Counted from the first letter of the stretch, positions 1 through 12,849 are shown. The stretch: DNA of 64,000 nt from Multifurca ochricompacta (GCA_022496185.1 WTXG01000001.1:682001-746000); one strand, 5' to 3'. The notes: a model not told the origin generated them from the letters alone. Made by a program: numbers and translations.

Positions 1-1665
1 TGCATATGCTATCAACGGCAAAAGGAGACCGCTCGTGCAAAGATCCGAATGTGTCAACTGAGGAATCGAAGACCGGAAGGAAAGTAGAACAGCCGTGAAA
101 GAATCTGGAAGAATCGAAGACCGATCGTTGGGATGAGGAAACAAACTTACATTTTGAACAAGTCGGTGGCCTCCGCTTGAGATATGATGCCTTTGGACAC
201 CACTTGCGCGTTGAGATTAGCAAGGGACTTTTCATGGCGTTTGGGGGGCGCTTAGCTCACCGTCTGGGAATTTGAGAACCCGAGGCGGTTTATGATGAAC
301 CTTCTGTCTCTTGGACGGCCTACGCGATCTGGGATCCGGGGAGGGTGATCTGGTGCGACTTTGAGGCTCGCTTGCTTCGCCATTCTCCTATACAAGTATG
401 AATTCACATGAAGGAAAAGTAGTGATGAAGAAGAAGACTGCCTCAACTTGCCTTGGCGGCACGTTGGATTGCGACATCGGCCAATCCCCGCAGTACCTCC
501 CAGGGGGCTACGAGACCAGAAGCTGGTAGTCCACCACCGTCTTCCTCCACATCTGAAGAGTCTGCGCTCGTTGCATTGGATATAATTAGGGGCCGCTTTC
601 CAGTTCCGGACCCACTCGGAACACTAGGTTGCTTACTGACATGTCGGGGATGACCATCGTCAGTGTATTGATTCCTTACTGAAGACAGATTCTCATGTTG
701 AGAGCGAGGAGGACCGGTGGGTCCCATGTTGGATATGGGTGGTAATATAGAAGGGTGGACTCCGGGAGGCACATGATATTGAGAATTGATTGACTGGTAC
801 GGGGTACTTGCTTGTGATACTTGGGATGCTTGTGCGTCGCCATTGGTTTGCGTGGTAGTTATGGGAGGGCTAGGGTACATCTGCTCAATAGGGTCAGGAG
901 TGTTGGACCAAGAGGAGATGCGAAAGGGCGGACTGATGTATTTCCCGGTTGGGGGGTGGGCATGATGCTGTGGCCGTTGTCTAGTGGTGGGCGTGTAGAG
1001 ACGGGTGTTGACATAGAGGCGGGGGAATCTGCGTTAAGGTTTGGAGAAGGATGAAAGTACGTAGGGGGGAAAGCAGTAGGGGAGCGGAGCATGCTTGCAG
1101 AGCCGGCGCGCAGGTGATTGACGATTTCGACTAGGGTATTTTGAATAGCAGTTTGAGATTGCCGTATATCCGCGACATGAGCCTCTAAGCTTCGAATCCG
1201 CCTAGTACGATGAAGCGCGGATGAAAGGGTGGGAAGGGAAGTAGCACTCACTCTAAGCCAGCCTCGCCGGTCAAGGAGGCTTCCCTGTTTGGTTTCTCGA
1301 AGAGACACTCGAGGGATTGTTGACGACATCGTTTACAAGGAGGGTTCTCAGCACCCTCACATCGCATCTTTTGTTTTCTACAGGCATTCTGTTCGCAGCA
1401 GAAGATTAGGAAACAAAACAAGAAACAAAAAAAGGAGCGCTTATTTAAAGAGAAAGACGTACACAAGCACCTAGAGATGAAAGAGTAGTTGCGGTCGAAG
1501 GTCAATGAAGAAAGGAATGAGAGATGATGTGGAGGACGAACGAGGGACCCTGTTTAATGTTGTCTTGATGGGCTTGATGTCCTTTCCACCACCTCTATCT
1601 TCAATGTCTTCCTGCTTCTTGACAAGCTGAGGACCGGGCAAATTAGTGCCGTTGACAAGATTCAT
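1..1665 (-). CDS. Zn2Cys6 fungal transcription factor (3' part beyond window)
   Basis: Likely nuclear DNA-binding regulator. The start is the ATG at 1663-1665. Exons are 1542-1665, an 8-nt microexon 1463-1470, 1252-1388, 452-1201, 261-387, 151-202, then further small exons to the edge. The binuclear zinc cluster is at about residues 44-72, with cysteines spaced C-x2-C-x6-C-x7-C-x2-C-x6-C; the first cysteine is encoded by the microexon. A short helix starting RIRSLEAHVADI follows, then a Ser/Pro/Thr-rich linker. Near the left edge the sequence FLPVFDS...SLHERSPF resembles the start of the fungal-specific transcription factor middle domain. Intron 388-451 has a GC donor (AAG|GCAAGT). Exon 452-1201 is one base short: adding one base in the G6 run at 951-956 makes 751 nt, fits the flanking phases and joins two open frames. 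Target genes cannot be told from sequence. Confidence 0.88.
1463..1470 (-). other. 8-nt microexon of the Zn2Cys6 gene
   Basis: On the minus strand the 8 bases GTGCTTGT lie between an acceptor (ctctag) and a donor (gtacgt). Joined to CCTC at the end of exon 1 and to AATGCC at the start of exon 3 they give P-R-A-C-N-A-C-R-K, the canonical start of a Zn2Cys6 domain. Without them the first zinc-binding cysteine is missing. Confidence 0.85.
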
Positions 1666-2244
1666 GCCAGTTGTTAAGGCAGGACGGAATTCGGGACGGG
1701 AGAGGGAGATAAGGGGGTGAGGGGTGAGGGGTGAGGGGTGAAGGGGGGGATGAGGTTAAGGGTGTACTAATGCGCCCACTGATGACGAAGAGAAGAAGGG
1801 GGGAGGGGGGAGGGGAAGGGGGAGAAGGGGGAAGGAGGAGGAGGAGGAGGGAAAGGGAAAGGATAAGGTCACGAGTGTATAGTGGGGGGTTGGGGGTGCG
1901 GGTGTGAGTGTGGGTGTGGGTGTGGGTATGGGTGAGTTGTTTAGTTAATGGTTTCTCGTTTTAATTATCCGTGTCTACATTTTATTGGTCAACAACCGGT
2001 GCATTATCACTAAGATCAAAAATATAGTTTTATCCGGTTATTGTTTATATTTCCCCTTTCCCCATTACTGTATAGATGTATGCTAATGGGGATCGCATGG
2101 GGTCGCGAATCATGCGAATGCGAATGGCAAGCGCGGTGAACGGAGCCAATGTTGATATTTGCTCCCGATGATAATTATGTAATTATTTTTAACCTTTCAA
2201 GCCCTCCTTTTTCCTTTTCCCCCTTCTCACTTCTCTCCCTCTTC
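1666..2244. promoter_or_regulatory. Shared upstream region, Zn2Cys6 factor / REEP gene
   Basis: This 579-nt stretch separates two divergently transcribed genes and should hold both promoters. On the plus strand it is strongly G-rich from about 1690 to 1925, then becomes T-rich towards the REEP start. I see no other gene in it. Confidence 0.6.
1692..1934. repeat. G-rich low-complexity tract with short tandem units
   Basis: Two kinds of unit are visible: GGGTGAG-type 7-mers around 1713-1740 and GTGTGG-type 6-mers around 1903-1930, with purine-only G/A sequence between. The many GGG and GGGG runs on the plus strand could form G-quadruplexes. It lies just upstream of the transcription factor start, on that gene's template strand. 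Confidence 0.75.
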
Positions 2245-3045
2245 ATGTTCACCTTCCTCATCTCTCGCCTCCTTACGTGGGTTTTTATTTTTTATTCTTA
2301 TTCATTGTCCCTGTCATCCACTATTGACTAACCATTCACCAGTGGCTGGTTTGCCTTTCTCTTACCATCTTACTCGACCTTTAAAGCGCTCAGGCAACGC
2401 CCCTTGGATGAACGTGAGATAGATAGATGGACTCACTACTGGATTTTAATCGGTACAATAATCACTTTTGAGTACACCGCGGAGGGGCTCTTGAGTTGGT
2501 ACGTTCGATTATTTTACCATACTGAGCAGCATAGGACCACCCACACCCACACAAACCGTCTATAGGTTCCCGTTTTATTGGGAAACCAAGACATTTTTCC
2601 TTCTTTTCCTTTCTCTCCCACAATTCGAGGCACGTGTTAGTTAGATTTCGAAGAAATGGTTAATCGCTTAAAAGTATTACAGGGCTCAACTTACGTCTAC
2701 AAATCCTACCTGGAGCCTTTTCTCGTTCAAAACGAGTCCGACATTGACGCTGGCATTGCCTCTGCACGCAACGAGACTCTTCAATTTATCCAATCTCGCC
2801 TCTCTGCCCTTTGGGATATCCTCTACAGCCTACTGAGTAAAACTCCCGTCACACCAAACCCTTCGCCCCTAGTAGGACAAAAAGTACCTCAATTGGTTCA
2901 AGGCCTCTGGGGGACCACCAACCCGTCAAGTGACCGGCCTGCTATGTCGAGATCTACCTCGGCTACGTCGGAGAAGTCCTCTGCTCGCCCTAACGGTGCT
3001 GCTGTCTCTGTGGGCTACGATGCCGACGAGACTGTCAATCAATGA
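2245..3045 (+). CDS. REEP/TB2-DP1/HVA22 family membrane-shaping protein
   Basis: An ER tubule-shaping protein of the Yop1/REEP family, acting in the ER membrane. Exons are 2245-2276, 2343-2498, 2566-2629 and 2683-3045, giving 204 residues. The N-terminal half has the family pattern: a hydrophobic start, then LPSYSTFKAL, the WTHYWIL segment and WFPFYWETKTFF, followed by GSTYVYKSYLEPFL. The C-terminal third is Ser-rich and probably cytosolic. The last intron (2630-2682) starts with GC rather than GT (GAG|GCACGT); the alternative GT three bases on would break the frame. The ATG at 2656 lies inside this intron and is not the start. Length and domain order fit REEP1-4-like proteins better than the shorter Yop1. 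Confidence 0.9.
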
Positions 3046-3708
3046 GTTTGTGATTCAAGCGCGCGCATCTACAGTACACAGTCTTACTACAAACCCTACT
3101 TATTTCTGTCTAAGCCCAGGCGGCAAGGACTTAGAGAAGGACCAGAGATGTTGTCTTTCGTGCCCATCGTATGACGCCGTGATTGCGGGGTTTATCTTAT
3201 TTGGTATGGCATTACAATATTACCGGGGCGTCACTGCTAGCATCATCTGCTATGACTGGTTCGCACCGAACTTCTGCCATGGTTGTCTCACGAAAATGTA
3301 TCCACGTCAAAATCCGCCTCATATCACTACAGTTTTGCCCTATAGTTCGCGATATTTTAACTTGAGGTACAGCTTGGGTTTCAACGAGAATCGAGTCGGG
3401 CGTCATAAACATTCTCTTCGCGTCTTGATTTCTGACCTTTTACGTTGCTCTGAGTGTCCCGTCCATAGACTGACTCTCATGGCCCATGAACAGTTCAGTA
3501 ATTTTATCTTGCTTGCTGGGGCAGGGTCTGTGTACACAATACATTAATGAAGATACGTTATCGGCTGGAAGGCGATTGTGATAGTTGCTTGCACCACAAC
3601 AGCAAGATTGTAGTGATACAGCGGCCTCAATGCTTTGATACCCTGACAACATCATGAGGATATAATGGAAAGCAAAGTGCAGGCAGGATACATACGAGCT
3701 TCATGTTG
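3046..3708. other. Intergenic region between convergent 3' ends
   Basis: These 663 nt lie between the stop of the REEP gene and the stop of the Sec3 gene. They should contain the 3' untranslated regions of both. The open frames crossing it show no recognisable family or consistent splice structure. I see no RNA gene. Confidence 0.5.
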
Positions 3709-6700
3709 CTATGAGCCAATCCGATGGCGCCGGAAGGCTGCTTCCACATCACCGACTGAGTACTCGAGCGACACGCCGCTGTTGGCGTAGCATTGTGATA
3801 TGAGCTTGGCAAAGATTTCTGTGATTCTTAACAACTCCTCCTCGGACGCCTTCCATACGCCAACCATCACCGTGCCGGGTGTGATACCGCTACTTTCTCC
3901 GGCAGTGACCTCGGACGCCTCCGTGAAGTGTTTTTCCACTCGCTTGAACAACACGTCCACGTGCTTCCGAATATCTTTCCCATCGTACTCCTTGACGACC
4001 TTCTTCAGAGCAGACCTGCTGTAACTGCTATTGCTGGAAACTTCCGAAGCTGCCGTAGTTTTCAAGAGTTGCTCAACACCATCAAAGTAATCCTGAAGAC
4101 GGTAAAGACTTGTTCATTACTGAAAGATTAAAAAACTGACAATGATCTTCGCAAATGGACGTCTGAGGACGATTTTGACATAAGCGTTGAGGTTTTCCTC
4201 GTACACAACCTCCGCTCTAGTTGCGAATACGTTAACAGAGCCAATCTCTTGTTGTCGAATTTCTGCCACAAAGTAGTGCATATTCTCTGAGGCATCGCAT
4301 CTTGTTAACGGTACGATAATACGAAGAGAATCGGACTTGCCGACAAGGATGACGTGGTAATTTAACTGCCCTTTGTCTTCTTCTTCACCGTCCATCTTAG
4401 CCATGTGTTTTAATGAGTCGAACATGCTCTGCACGATTCTGTCATATGCACTGTCCACTCTTTGCCGAATTTCGAGTGTGTCTGCCCCGATAAGTTGACT
4501 CTCTACACGCCCAACATAGACCGGAAAGTATTTGACGAAGTGAGCCACTCCGTTCCGTTTCCTGCTGGTCAGCTTCGTTTCCTCTATCGCTTTTATTTGT
4601 TCGGCCTGCGTAACTTTTTATTGACATCCCCATTCGTGAAGGTGAACAGATTAACTTACAACATGTCTTTCGAAAAGACCCTTTAACCGGGTGTGCTGCT
4701 TGTCTAAAAGGTTTACAAGAAACACTTTCCCCCGTTCATCAGCGTCAGCCAAAAAACGCTCCAGACTAGATAAGATGCCAATGATCTGTCTGCGGCAAGA
4801 TCAAACTGTGCACCGAAAGACGGCAAGAAATGAAGGCGTACATGCTGTCCTTGGCTAATGCACGGTCAATCCAAGACTTCATTTCAAGAGGTAGGAAGCC
4901 AAAGATGAGGTCCATAGCGCCGCGTACAAGTTTGTTTGTCTGAGCACTCAATCCAGAAGTGCGGGCAGCCTGACGTCGGAAATAGTTGTCCAATCCCATG
5001 TAGTCCGCAAACGTAAGCCCGGCTTCGTTGATCTGCAAAAAGTCGGCGATGAACTCTTCTTCGCGGTATACTTGACGAGAGATCTGTTCCAGAGCTTGGC
5101 GAAAGACCTAATTTAAATCAGAGGAAAGCTGCTACATGCAGATAACAAGAAAGAGAACCTCCTGCACAGTCATGTCACCATCGGAAGCTTTCTCTTTCTC
5201 TTTGCGGCCATCCAATGGCGATCGGACTACAGTACCAGCACGTCGCAAAGCTCCAGGTGTCCGAGAGGTGGATACAGTCGGCGAAGGTGAAAAGCCTGGT
5301 ATTTTTGAGTAACTTGAAGAAAGAAGATTGCTAGGAAACGAACTGTATTCCGGATCATCTTCTTGCGGCCTTCTAATGGACCCGGTATTGAGGGAAAGCA
5401 GCGATGTTATCTGTGTGCTGTGTAGTCGGCTTGCCTCTGAAAAATAAGCCTTAAAAGTAGAGCATTAAGTTAAAAAAGTAAGGTGGAGGGCCACCGAGAT
5501 GCTTACAGCACACAGTTTGCCGTAGGTGACTTCATCCATCTCCTTCATATAGAGGATTAGTCCACTGTAGCGGTCTAAATAGCCTTCGAGATTCTTGTGG
5601 CTCTTAATTTCCAATCCGCTGCGTCCGCTGTGCTTCAACAATCCACTTGAATCGCCCAGAAGCAATGTCGACTGTAAGAGAAGCCAAAGACTTGATGCAG
5701 AAATTTGTATTCAAAATACTTGGTACGCACCTGAGCTGTAAACATGATGCACAGGTAGTCATACAGACGTTTGCAGAACTGGGCGTTGTGTGTTCGATAC
5801 TCCTCCAGACGTTCCATGGTAGCCGCCATGTCTGAATAGTCGTCGCTACTGGGTACAGCACGGAGGTTGAAACTCACCTCGATCCCGGCCCGCTTGCAGT
5901 GCTTTATACAGCCCCGTCGCAGCTTCTTCTAGCGTATGTATACCTTCTGCATCGCGCAAAGAGCCTTGTGTCAAGGTTATCAGTGCCTCTCGTCCAACTT
6001 GTACAGTTTGCTGCGGGCCGAAGACTTAGAGTGGCGAACAAAAACTGAGGAGAGATATACCAGAAGCTGCTCGAGTTCATTGAGTAACGCGTGTTGATTC
6101 TGTGTCTGTACTTGAAGACCTCTGTTTTGCGACTGAATAAACGATATATCGTCGTTGACGGCCTACGAAAAATCAGATTACAGATACGGGAAACATGAGT
6201 AATGGCTTGCGTTTAGATGTATTTTGTAGGATGACACAAGGCTTTCCATGTTGTCCAATTCCAGGATGGCCTCGTCAAGGAACTTCAAGACCAGTGTTAC
6301 GCGATCATCGGTTTCGATGAAGGAATGTATGTTTGCCTGTTGGAAGAGGCAGATTCGCCAATTCTGTTACAAGACTATAATTATATAAATCACCTTTTCC
6401 AAGGCCATAAGCTCATCCAACAATCGGGCTGCTATCTGATCGACAGCTCCTTTGCTCCGAGTTCGGCCCAGGATATCGTCACTGGCCCACTCATAACCTT
6501 CTAACATTTCTTCGACACTAGCCATAATATCTGTGTGCTCTCTTCTTCACCCTCGGGATCGGAGATCCCTGAGCCACGAAATATTAGGCGGTCCAGCGCA
6601 GACTGGTTAGCCGTGTCGAAAAAGGAGATCCGAGCGTTCTGGTCCCGACGGAGCGGTGGTTGTTCCAGAGGAATACTGGGACCACGAGGTTGGGCTTTGA

Positions 6701-7863
6701 ATTTAGCCTTTGAGAGTGAAGATAATGCAGGTGACGGCGAACGGCGAGAATCAGAAGACGTAGGGAACACCGCACTTTGATTAATTGAGGTGGCTGGCGA
6801 CGGTACGTCAAGAGAGGGTCGTGAAACTGAAACAGACAGATTGTCAGGGTTCGCAGAATTCCGTGTATCAGATAGCGCCGTAGCGGTTGAAAGGCGGGAC
6901 GGGGAGGGCAGCTGAGTCGATGGTAAATCAGAAGCCCCGGACACGCTAAATACCGGACTAGGTCGTATGGCACGGGGGGGTCGAACGGTTGAAGAAGAGG
7001 GTTGCGATGGTTGACGGGGTTGAGCGGAGGAGATTGTCGGTGTAGACGAATAGAGGGGCGATGGGGGGCGTGATGAGATGGGTGAAGGCCTTTTTCGAGA
7101 GCTTGATGGGGCCCTTGCCCCCGGTACTGATGAATAATTACTAGGGGGGTCTTCATAGTCTCTCAGATCTTGGGACGAAGTGTTTCGGGGCCTTCGAGAT
7201 TCAGATGCCCGTAGTGCGCCAACAGGGGGCGTGGGTGTACGCGACTCACGCGAAGAGCTAGCCTCAGAAAGTAATCTTGAGGCTGATAGTGGTGAGTATA
7301 CAGTGATAAAAACAAACAAGTATCACACCTGAGCGTGTCTCGGGCTCTGGTAGTCCAATGACCTGCAGAGATCCATTGGAAACGGTACGGAAGAGATCAA
7401 GAAGAGCATGGAGAAAGGCCAACTGCTCATTTGGTCTCTCGGTCTGCCACCTGTAGGTCCTCGCCAGAGTAATGTTGAAGGCCAAAGGCTATAAGTGGAG
7501 TCAGCACTCAACAAGGTGATATGATGGCGTGTAGCTCACGTTTACCACCTCAACAGCTCGCAACTCGTTCAACTTCCAGGTCTTACCGACGGAGAATGTG
7601 CCATTGGAGTTCAGCTTAGATTTGTGGATGAAGCCACCGCCGTCGGTATTTCCTAAGTGATCCTATAGCTAGACCATTTACACAAAACAACAATCGGGCG
7701 TACGGGCCAGGAGGATGTACCTCGGCTTGAGGTCAGTTTCTGGACCAGTGTCCTCCCAAATCTTGACATGCGAAACGTATGCCTCCTCGGAACCACCGCT
7801 TGCATTTCGACGATTGAAGACGGAGGATATAATTCTTTGCTGAATTGAATCGCTATCCGACAT
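3709..7863 (-). CDS. SEC3: Exocyst complex component Sec3 (EXOC1)
   Basis: Subunit of the exocyst, which tethers secretory vesicles to the plasma membrane. The start is the ATG at 7861-7863. The N-terminal part (exons about 7320-7863) matches the Sec3 PH-like domain that binds PI(4,5)P2 and Rho GTPases, with YVSHVKIWEDT, PRYILLA and WKLNELRAVEVV. A long Ser/Pro-rich linker follows (about 6540-7260), then a coiled-coil region (about 5900-6540). The C-terminal exocyst domain includes AHFVKYFPVYVGRVESQL and ENMHYFVAEI. Many introns of roughly 50-60 nt interrupt it. The stop at 3709-3711 follows RRHRIGS. The gene is convergent with the REEP gene and ends the minus-strand run TatD-GCS-Sec3. Confidence 0.9.
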
Positions 7864-8008
7864 TTTCTTGGTGGTTTGTCAGTGTCAGTGTCAGTTATCA
7901 GCAAGGCAACGGTCCGAACGCTAATGGTCGTGGGTGGTGATAGTGGTGATAATATGATGACGGTAGTAGTAATACTACCACTATCACTAATAACTATACA
8001 TCACATCA

Positions 8009-9440
8009 CTACATGGGTACCCTTTCCGCCTCTCCATTTTGCAATACTTTGTACCTCCTTCCCCGCCATTCTACTTCATTCCCGATAATGCCAAGAATCC
8101 ATATAGGGAACGCAAGTAGTTCTCGTACTAACCATGCTACTAAAAAACTCCACCGCTTCGACGATGGAAGGGAATACCCAGCAAGGGAAGCATAAACGTC
8201 CAAGTCTACCAAAGTCCATAGAAGAAAGTGTACTGGAAGGAACAGCTGAATTGGCATCCCTATCAAGTATCGCATAGTCGTCGCTACTATAGCGCCGAGC
8301 ATCACGGACTCCGTAAAGGGCTCCAGTGAAGTAGCAACAAGGGTTATTGGTTTTCTAACGCGTATCCACCGGACGCGGCGCCAGACGTAATCAGAAAAAC
8401 GCATATCCCCCAGGGCATTGTACGCAACGTCGTAAGAAAGGTCATGTCTTAGATCTAGTTCGTGCCACAGGGCAAGTCCAATCATGTTGTCTTCCGCGAG
8501 GAAGCGGGCAAACATCGCAAGTCCGAGACCTTGCCTGCTGTCATGGTATTGTTGTCGGACTAGCGAGCCATCAAGTCGTTCAAGATCGGAGCGTCGAAAA
8601 AGATTTGACTTGCCCATGACGCAGGAATCCACAGCAGCCGCGTTGACTGCAATATACATTTTGGCGTGATTCGTGTTCAAGAAGGCTTCTTCAAGTCGAG
8701 CTCCGAAAGTCGCTCGGCTCGAGATTGCGAACGGCACATGATGAACGAGTGCAATGCGTCTCCAAGAAGGATTGGGGTGAGAAGAAGGACGACTTAAAAT
8801 ATCGACTGCTCGGGCTAATGCCCCAGGAACGACGGCGACGTTAGAGTCGAGTACCCAGAGGATGTCGTGAGCAGCCTCATTATATGAACGCATTAGATTA
8901 TTGACTTTGGGGTTCACTCCAACTTGCTCCTCGCCTGGACCACGCTCGTCACAATCAACCTTCTGTGTGAATGAGTGTAATAACTTACCTATAATTACCC
9001 TTGCATTAACATTAGGATACTTTTCAAGTAATCCATGTACAATGGGCAGTGCCTTGTCATGTTCGTCTGCAACTGACAGCAAAATCTCGAAGTTTGGATA
9101 ATCTTGCTTGAATGAAGACTCGAGATTCTCGGAAAGGTTAGCATCTAGACCCTTCAAAGGCCGCAAGATTGATACACCTGGGGCGGAAGACGGTAGGGTG
9201 GTGGGCACAAGTGAGGGGGTTGGATTTGGTCTACTTCTGTATCGTTTGCGACTATCGACTTGCTGCGTCAGGGCAACCTGCTGAGAGTCAACAAAGCACT
9301 CACGCAGTCCAGCAACCCAGCAGTCCCACAGACCACATGGCGATATACCATATCAGCACGACTATGGAGAGGCCAACAAGCAAAATACGATGCCGGCCTT
9401 GGTCTTGTGCTGAGTCATTTTCGGCGATCGAGTTGGTCAT
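8009..9440 (-). CDS. Ceramide glucosyltransferase (GT21 family)
   Basis: Transfers glucose from UDP-glucose to ceramide, the first step of glucosylceramide synthesis, in Golgi or ER membrane. Exons are 9304-9440, 8989-9251 and 8009-8934, giving 441 residues. The N terminus has a signal-anchor helix followed by GLLGCWTARKRYRSRP. The GT21 signature is complete: ADEH (D1), DSNV (D2), EDNM (D3) and the (R/Q)xxRW box as RRVRW. Several hydrophobic segments close the protein. Intron 8935-8988 is a multiple of three without a stop, so the open frame reads through it; removing it restores VIIGEEQVGVNPK. The start at 9440 is only 77 nt from the end of the TatD gene, so its promoter must overlap that gene's 3' end. 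Confidence 0.93.
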
Positions 9441-9517
9441 TGATTTATTTGACAATGAGATGTTGGTTTGATATACACCGGCCACTTTTACACTTTACAA
9501 ATACACAACAATAGTCA

Positions 9518-11000
9518 CTAGCTCGTCGCGAGCGCGCTCACACCTGACTGTTCGCCGACCAGTTCCTTCAGCCCAAAAAGCTTGATTGTGTTCCTCCAAC
9601 CCTGGTCTACCAACTCATCGAACGATATTTCCTCCTTTACCTTATGAGCCACCCAAGCCACCGCTCCGATTGCGCTCGGTTCGTTTCTCCCTTTCACGGG
9701 TCTTCCCGGGACAAACGCTTCCTTACGCATGGCTGGCGGGAGAAACAAACTACGCAAGTCAGTCGGCAGGCTGTCAATATGCTTTCGTGACGCGTGGGTG
9801 GAAGTCATGGAACACCACGGGGCATCTGTTATATCGCACGTGAGTAAGTGGGCATGACTAATGACATGGGTAACCAGACGCGCCTGTCTCAAACATGATT
9901 CGTCGGAGGTCTATTGACTTGAGCGCGGTCAGATTATCTTCAGTTTTCAGAGAGCAACCATTGATGCTAGTGGATGAAGGACACCTTAGCAGGACAAGGT
10001 ACATTCGTTGAAGAACAGACCTGATATAAAATCCCATCTTGATCTGAGGCGTGTTTTTTCTACTCAGTGGGTTTCAACTCGGAGGCAAATCTCGATGACA
10101 CCCACATAGTCGTCTGCATCCTCAAAAGATCCTGTGAAACTGTGCACGACTCCACCGCGAGCACCAACGGCTCGCCCGCCATCATCACCCAACCCCTCCT
10201 CGCGCAAAATTCTTATAAGATCATTGTGGGCGGCACGAGAATGAAGAAATAAGGGGAGATGATATTTCTTCGCCAACGCCAACTGAGAGTCTGTGAATTC
10301 GCCATCAGCCGGATAATGGCTCGTATAACCCCCCTCCCTCCAATAGTTACTCACGAAGGTGCTTTTGTTGAATAGCTCTAGAAGCAAAATGTGTCCTATC
10401 ATAATCCAGACCGCATTCCCCAATAGCGACAACTCGTCCGGGGCCACTCAGATTGGCTCCAACGAGGTCGTCAAGGGCTTGCAAGTAACCACTGGGATCT
10501 TTCTCGAATTCTGTCGATCTCGTTGGGTGGCATCCAACAGTCGCGTAAAAGTCTAATATACTCTCATAACTCTTGAGTATAAATCGCGTGTCTCCCACGC
10601 ACTGTGCCTCTTCGCGAGTGCTAGTGCTTGCTTTGACTCCCTAAGGCTCCCACCAGTTATGATCATGGACACAACTCCAGCCCGTTTGGAACGCTCCAGC
10701 ATGTGGTTGAGATCATCTGTAGTTGAAAGTCGAAGCAATCTTGCCCATGAATTACCACAATACCACTGCGTCAACTAACCATCATGTTTCTGATGACCGT
10801 GGTATTGTCCGCGAAATACGGGATCAATAAGGTTAACTGTCAATCAGCTTGTACCGGTCAGATGACGCGATAAAAGTGGGACCCCTACCGCCAACATCTA
10901 CCAATTTATGCTAATTACATATGAATGGATGAAATTCCAGGCGTAGCGACGAACCTATGAATCTCAGACCGCTAGCGGCTGCCTTTACTGAGGAAGTCAT
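9518..11000 (-). CDS. TatD-family metal-dependent deoxyribonuclease (TATDN1-like)
   Basis: A TIM-barrel metallo-hydrolase; eukaryotic members act as 3'-5' exonucleases or endonucleases on DNA. Exon 1 is 10955-11000, a 9-nt microexon is 10889-10897, exon 3 is 10780-10836 and further exons follow to 9518. The joined N terminus reads GLRFIDVGVNLIDPVFRG, typical of TATDN1. Other family motifs are VGCHPTR, AIGECGLDYDR, PLFLHSRAAHNDL and GVVHSFTGS, which carry the metal-binding His and Glu residues. The C-terminal region ends with an RNTIKLFGL helix. The gene is divergent from thiolase across 201 nt and directly upstream of ceramide glucosyltransferase on the same strand. Confidence 0.92.
10889..10897 (-). 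other. 9-nt microexon of the TatD gene
   Basis: On the minus strand ATGTTGGCG lies between acceptor gtag and donor gtaggg. It joins ATAG before and TTAACC after to encode I-D-V-G-V-N-L, the conserved first strand of TatD proteins. Skipping it removes three conserved residues but keeps the frame. Confidence 0.82.
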
Positions 11001-11201
11001 TGTGATACATCAGGGTGATCCCGGATTGGTCGGGTAAAGGCGGGGCCGTGGGCTGCCGGTCTGGTCCGGTCCGGTAATGGTGGCGGTCGGATCTCAAGGT
11101 CAACAAGCACCCAATTAACCTATAAAAATAAAGGCGGCGTGCTCAGAAAAGCGGGTCATCTACAGAACGGTCATATATCATACTCCCACTTTAGTTTACA
11201 A
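11001..11201. promoter_or_regulatory. Bidirectional promoter, TatD / thiolase
   Basis: The 201 nt between the two start codons must serve both genes. It contains a GC-rich block at about 11035-11095 with three copies of CCGGT on the plus strand (ggtccggtccggtaatgg nearby) and an AT-rich stretch with tataaaaataaa at about 11120-11131 that could be a TATA element for the thiolase gene. Confidence 0.6.
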
Positions 11202-12811
<1,610 letters not shown>

Positions 12812-12813
12812 AA

Positions 12814-12818
12814 TATAA

Positions 12819-12849
<31 letters not shown>

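Noticed and set aside
1193..1203. TTCGAATCC-like sequences as tRNA T-loops (also near 50480)
   Set aside because: No matching acceptor stem, anticodon arm or box A was found; the first is coding sequence.
2656..3045. ATG at 2656 as start of a separate 129-residue protein
   Set aside because: It lies in the GC-AG intron; the upstream exons give a complete REEP N terminus that joins at 2683.
2930..3547. 205-codon plus-strand frame after the REEP gene
   Set aside because: It starts inside the last REEP exon in another frame, and shows no domain, signal peptide or splice support.
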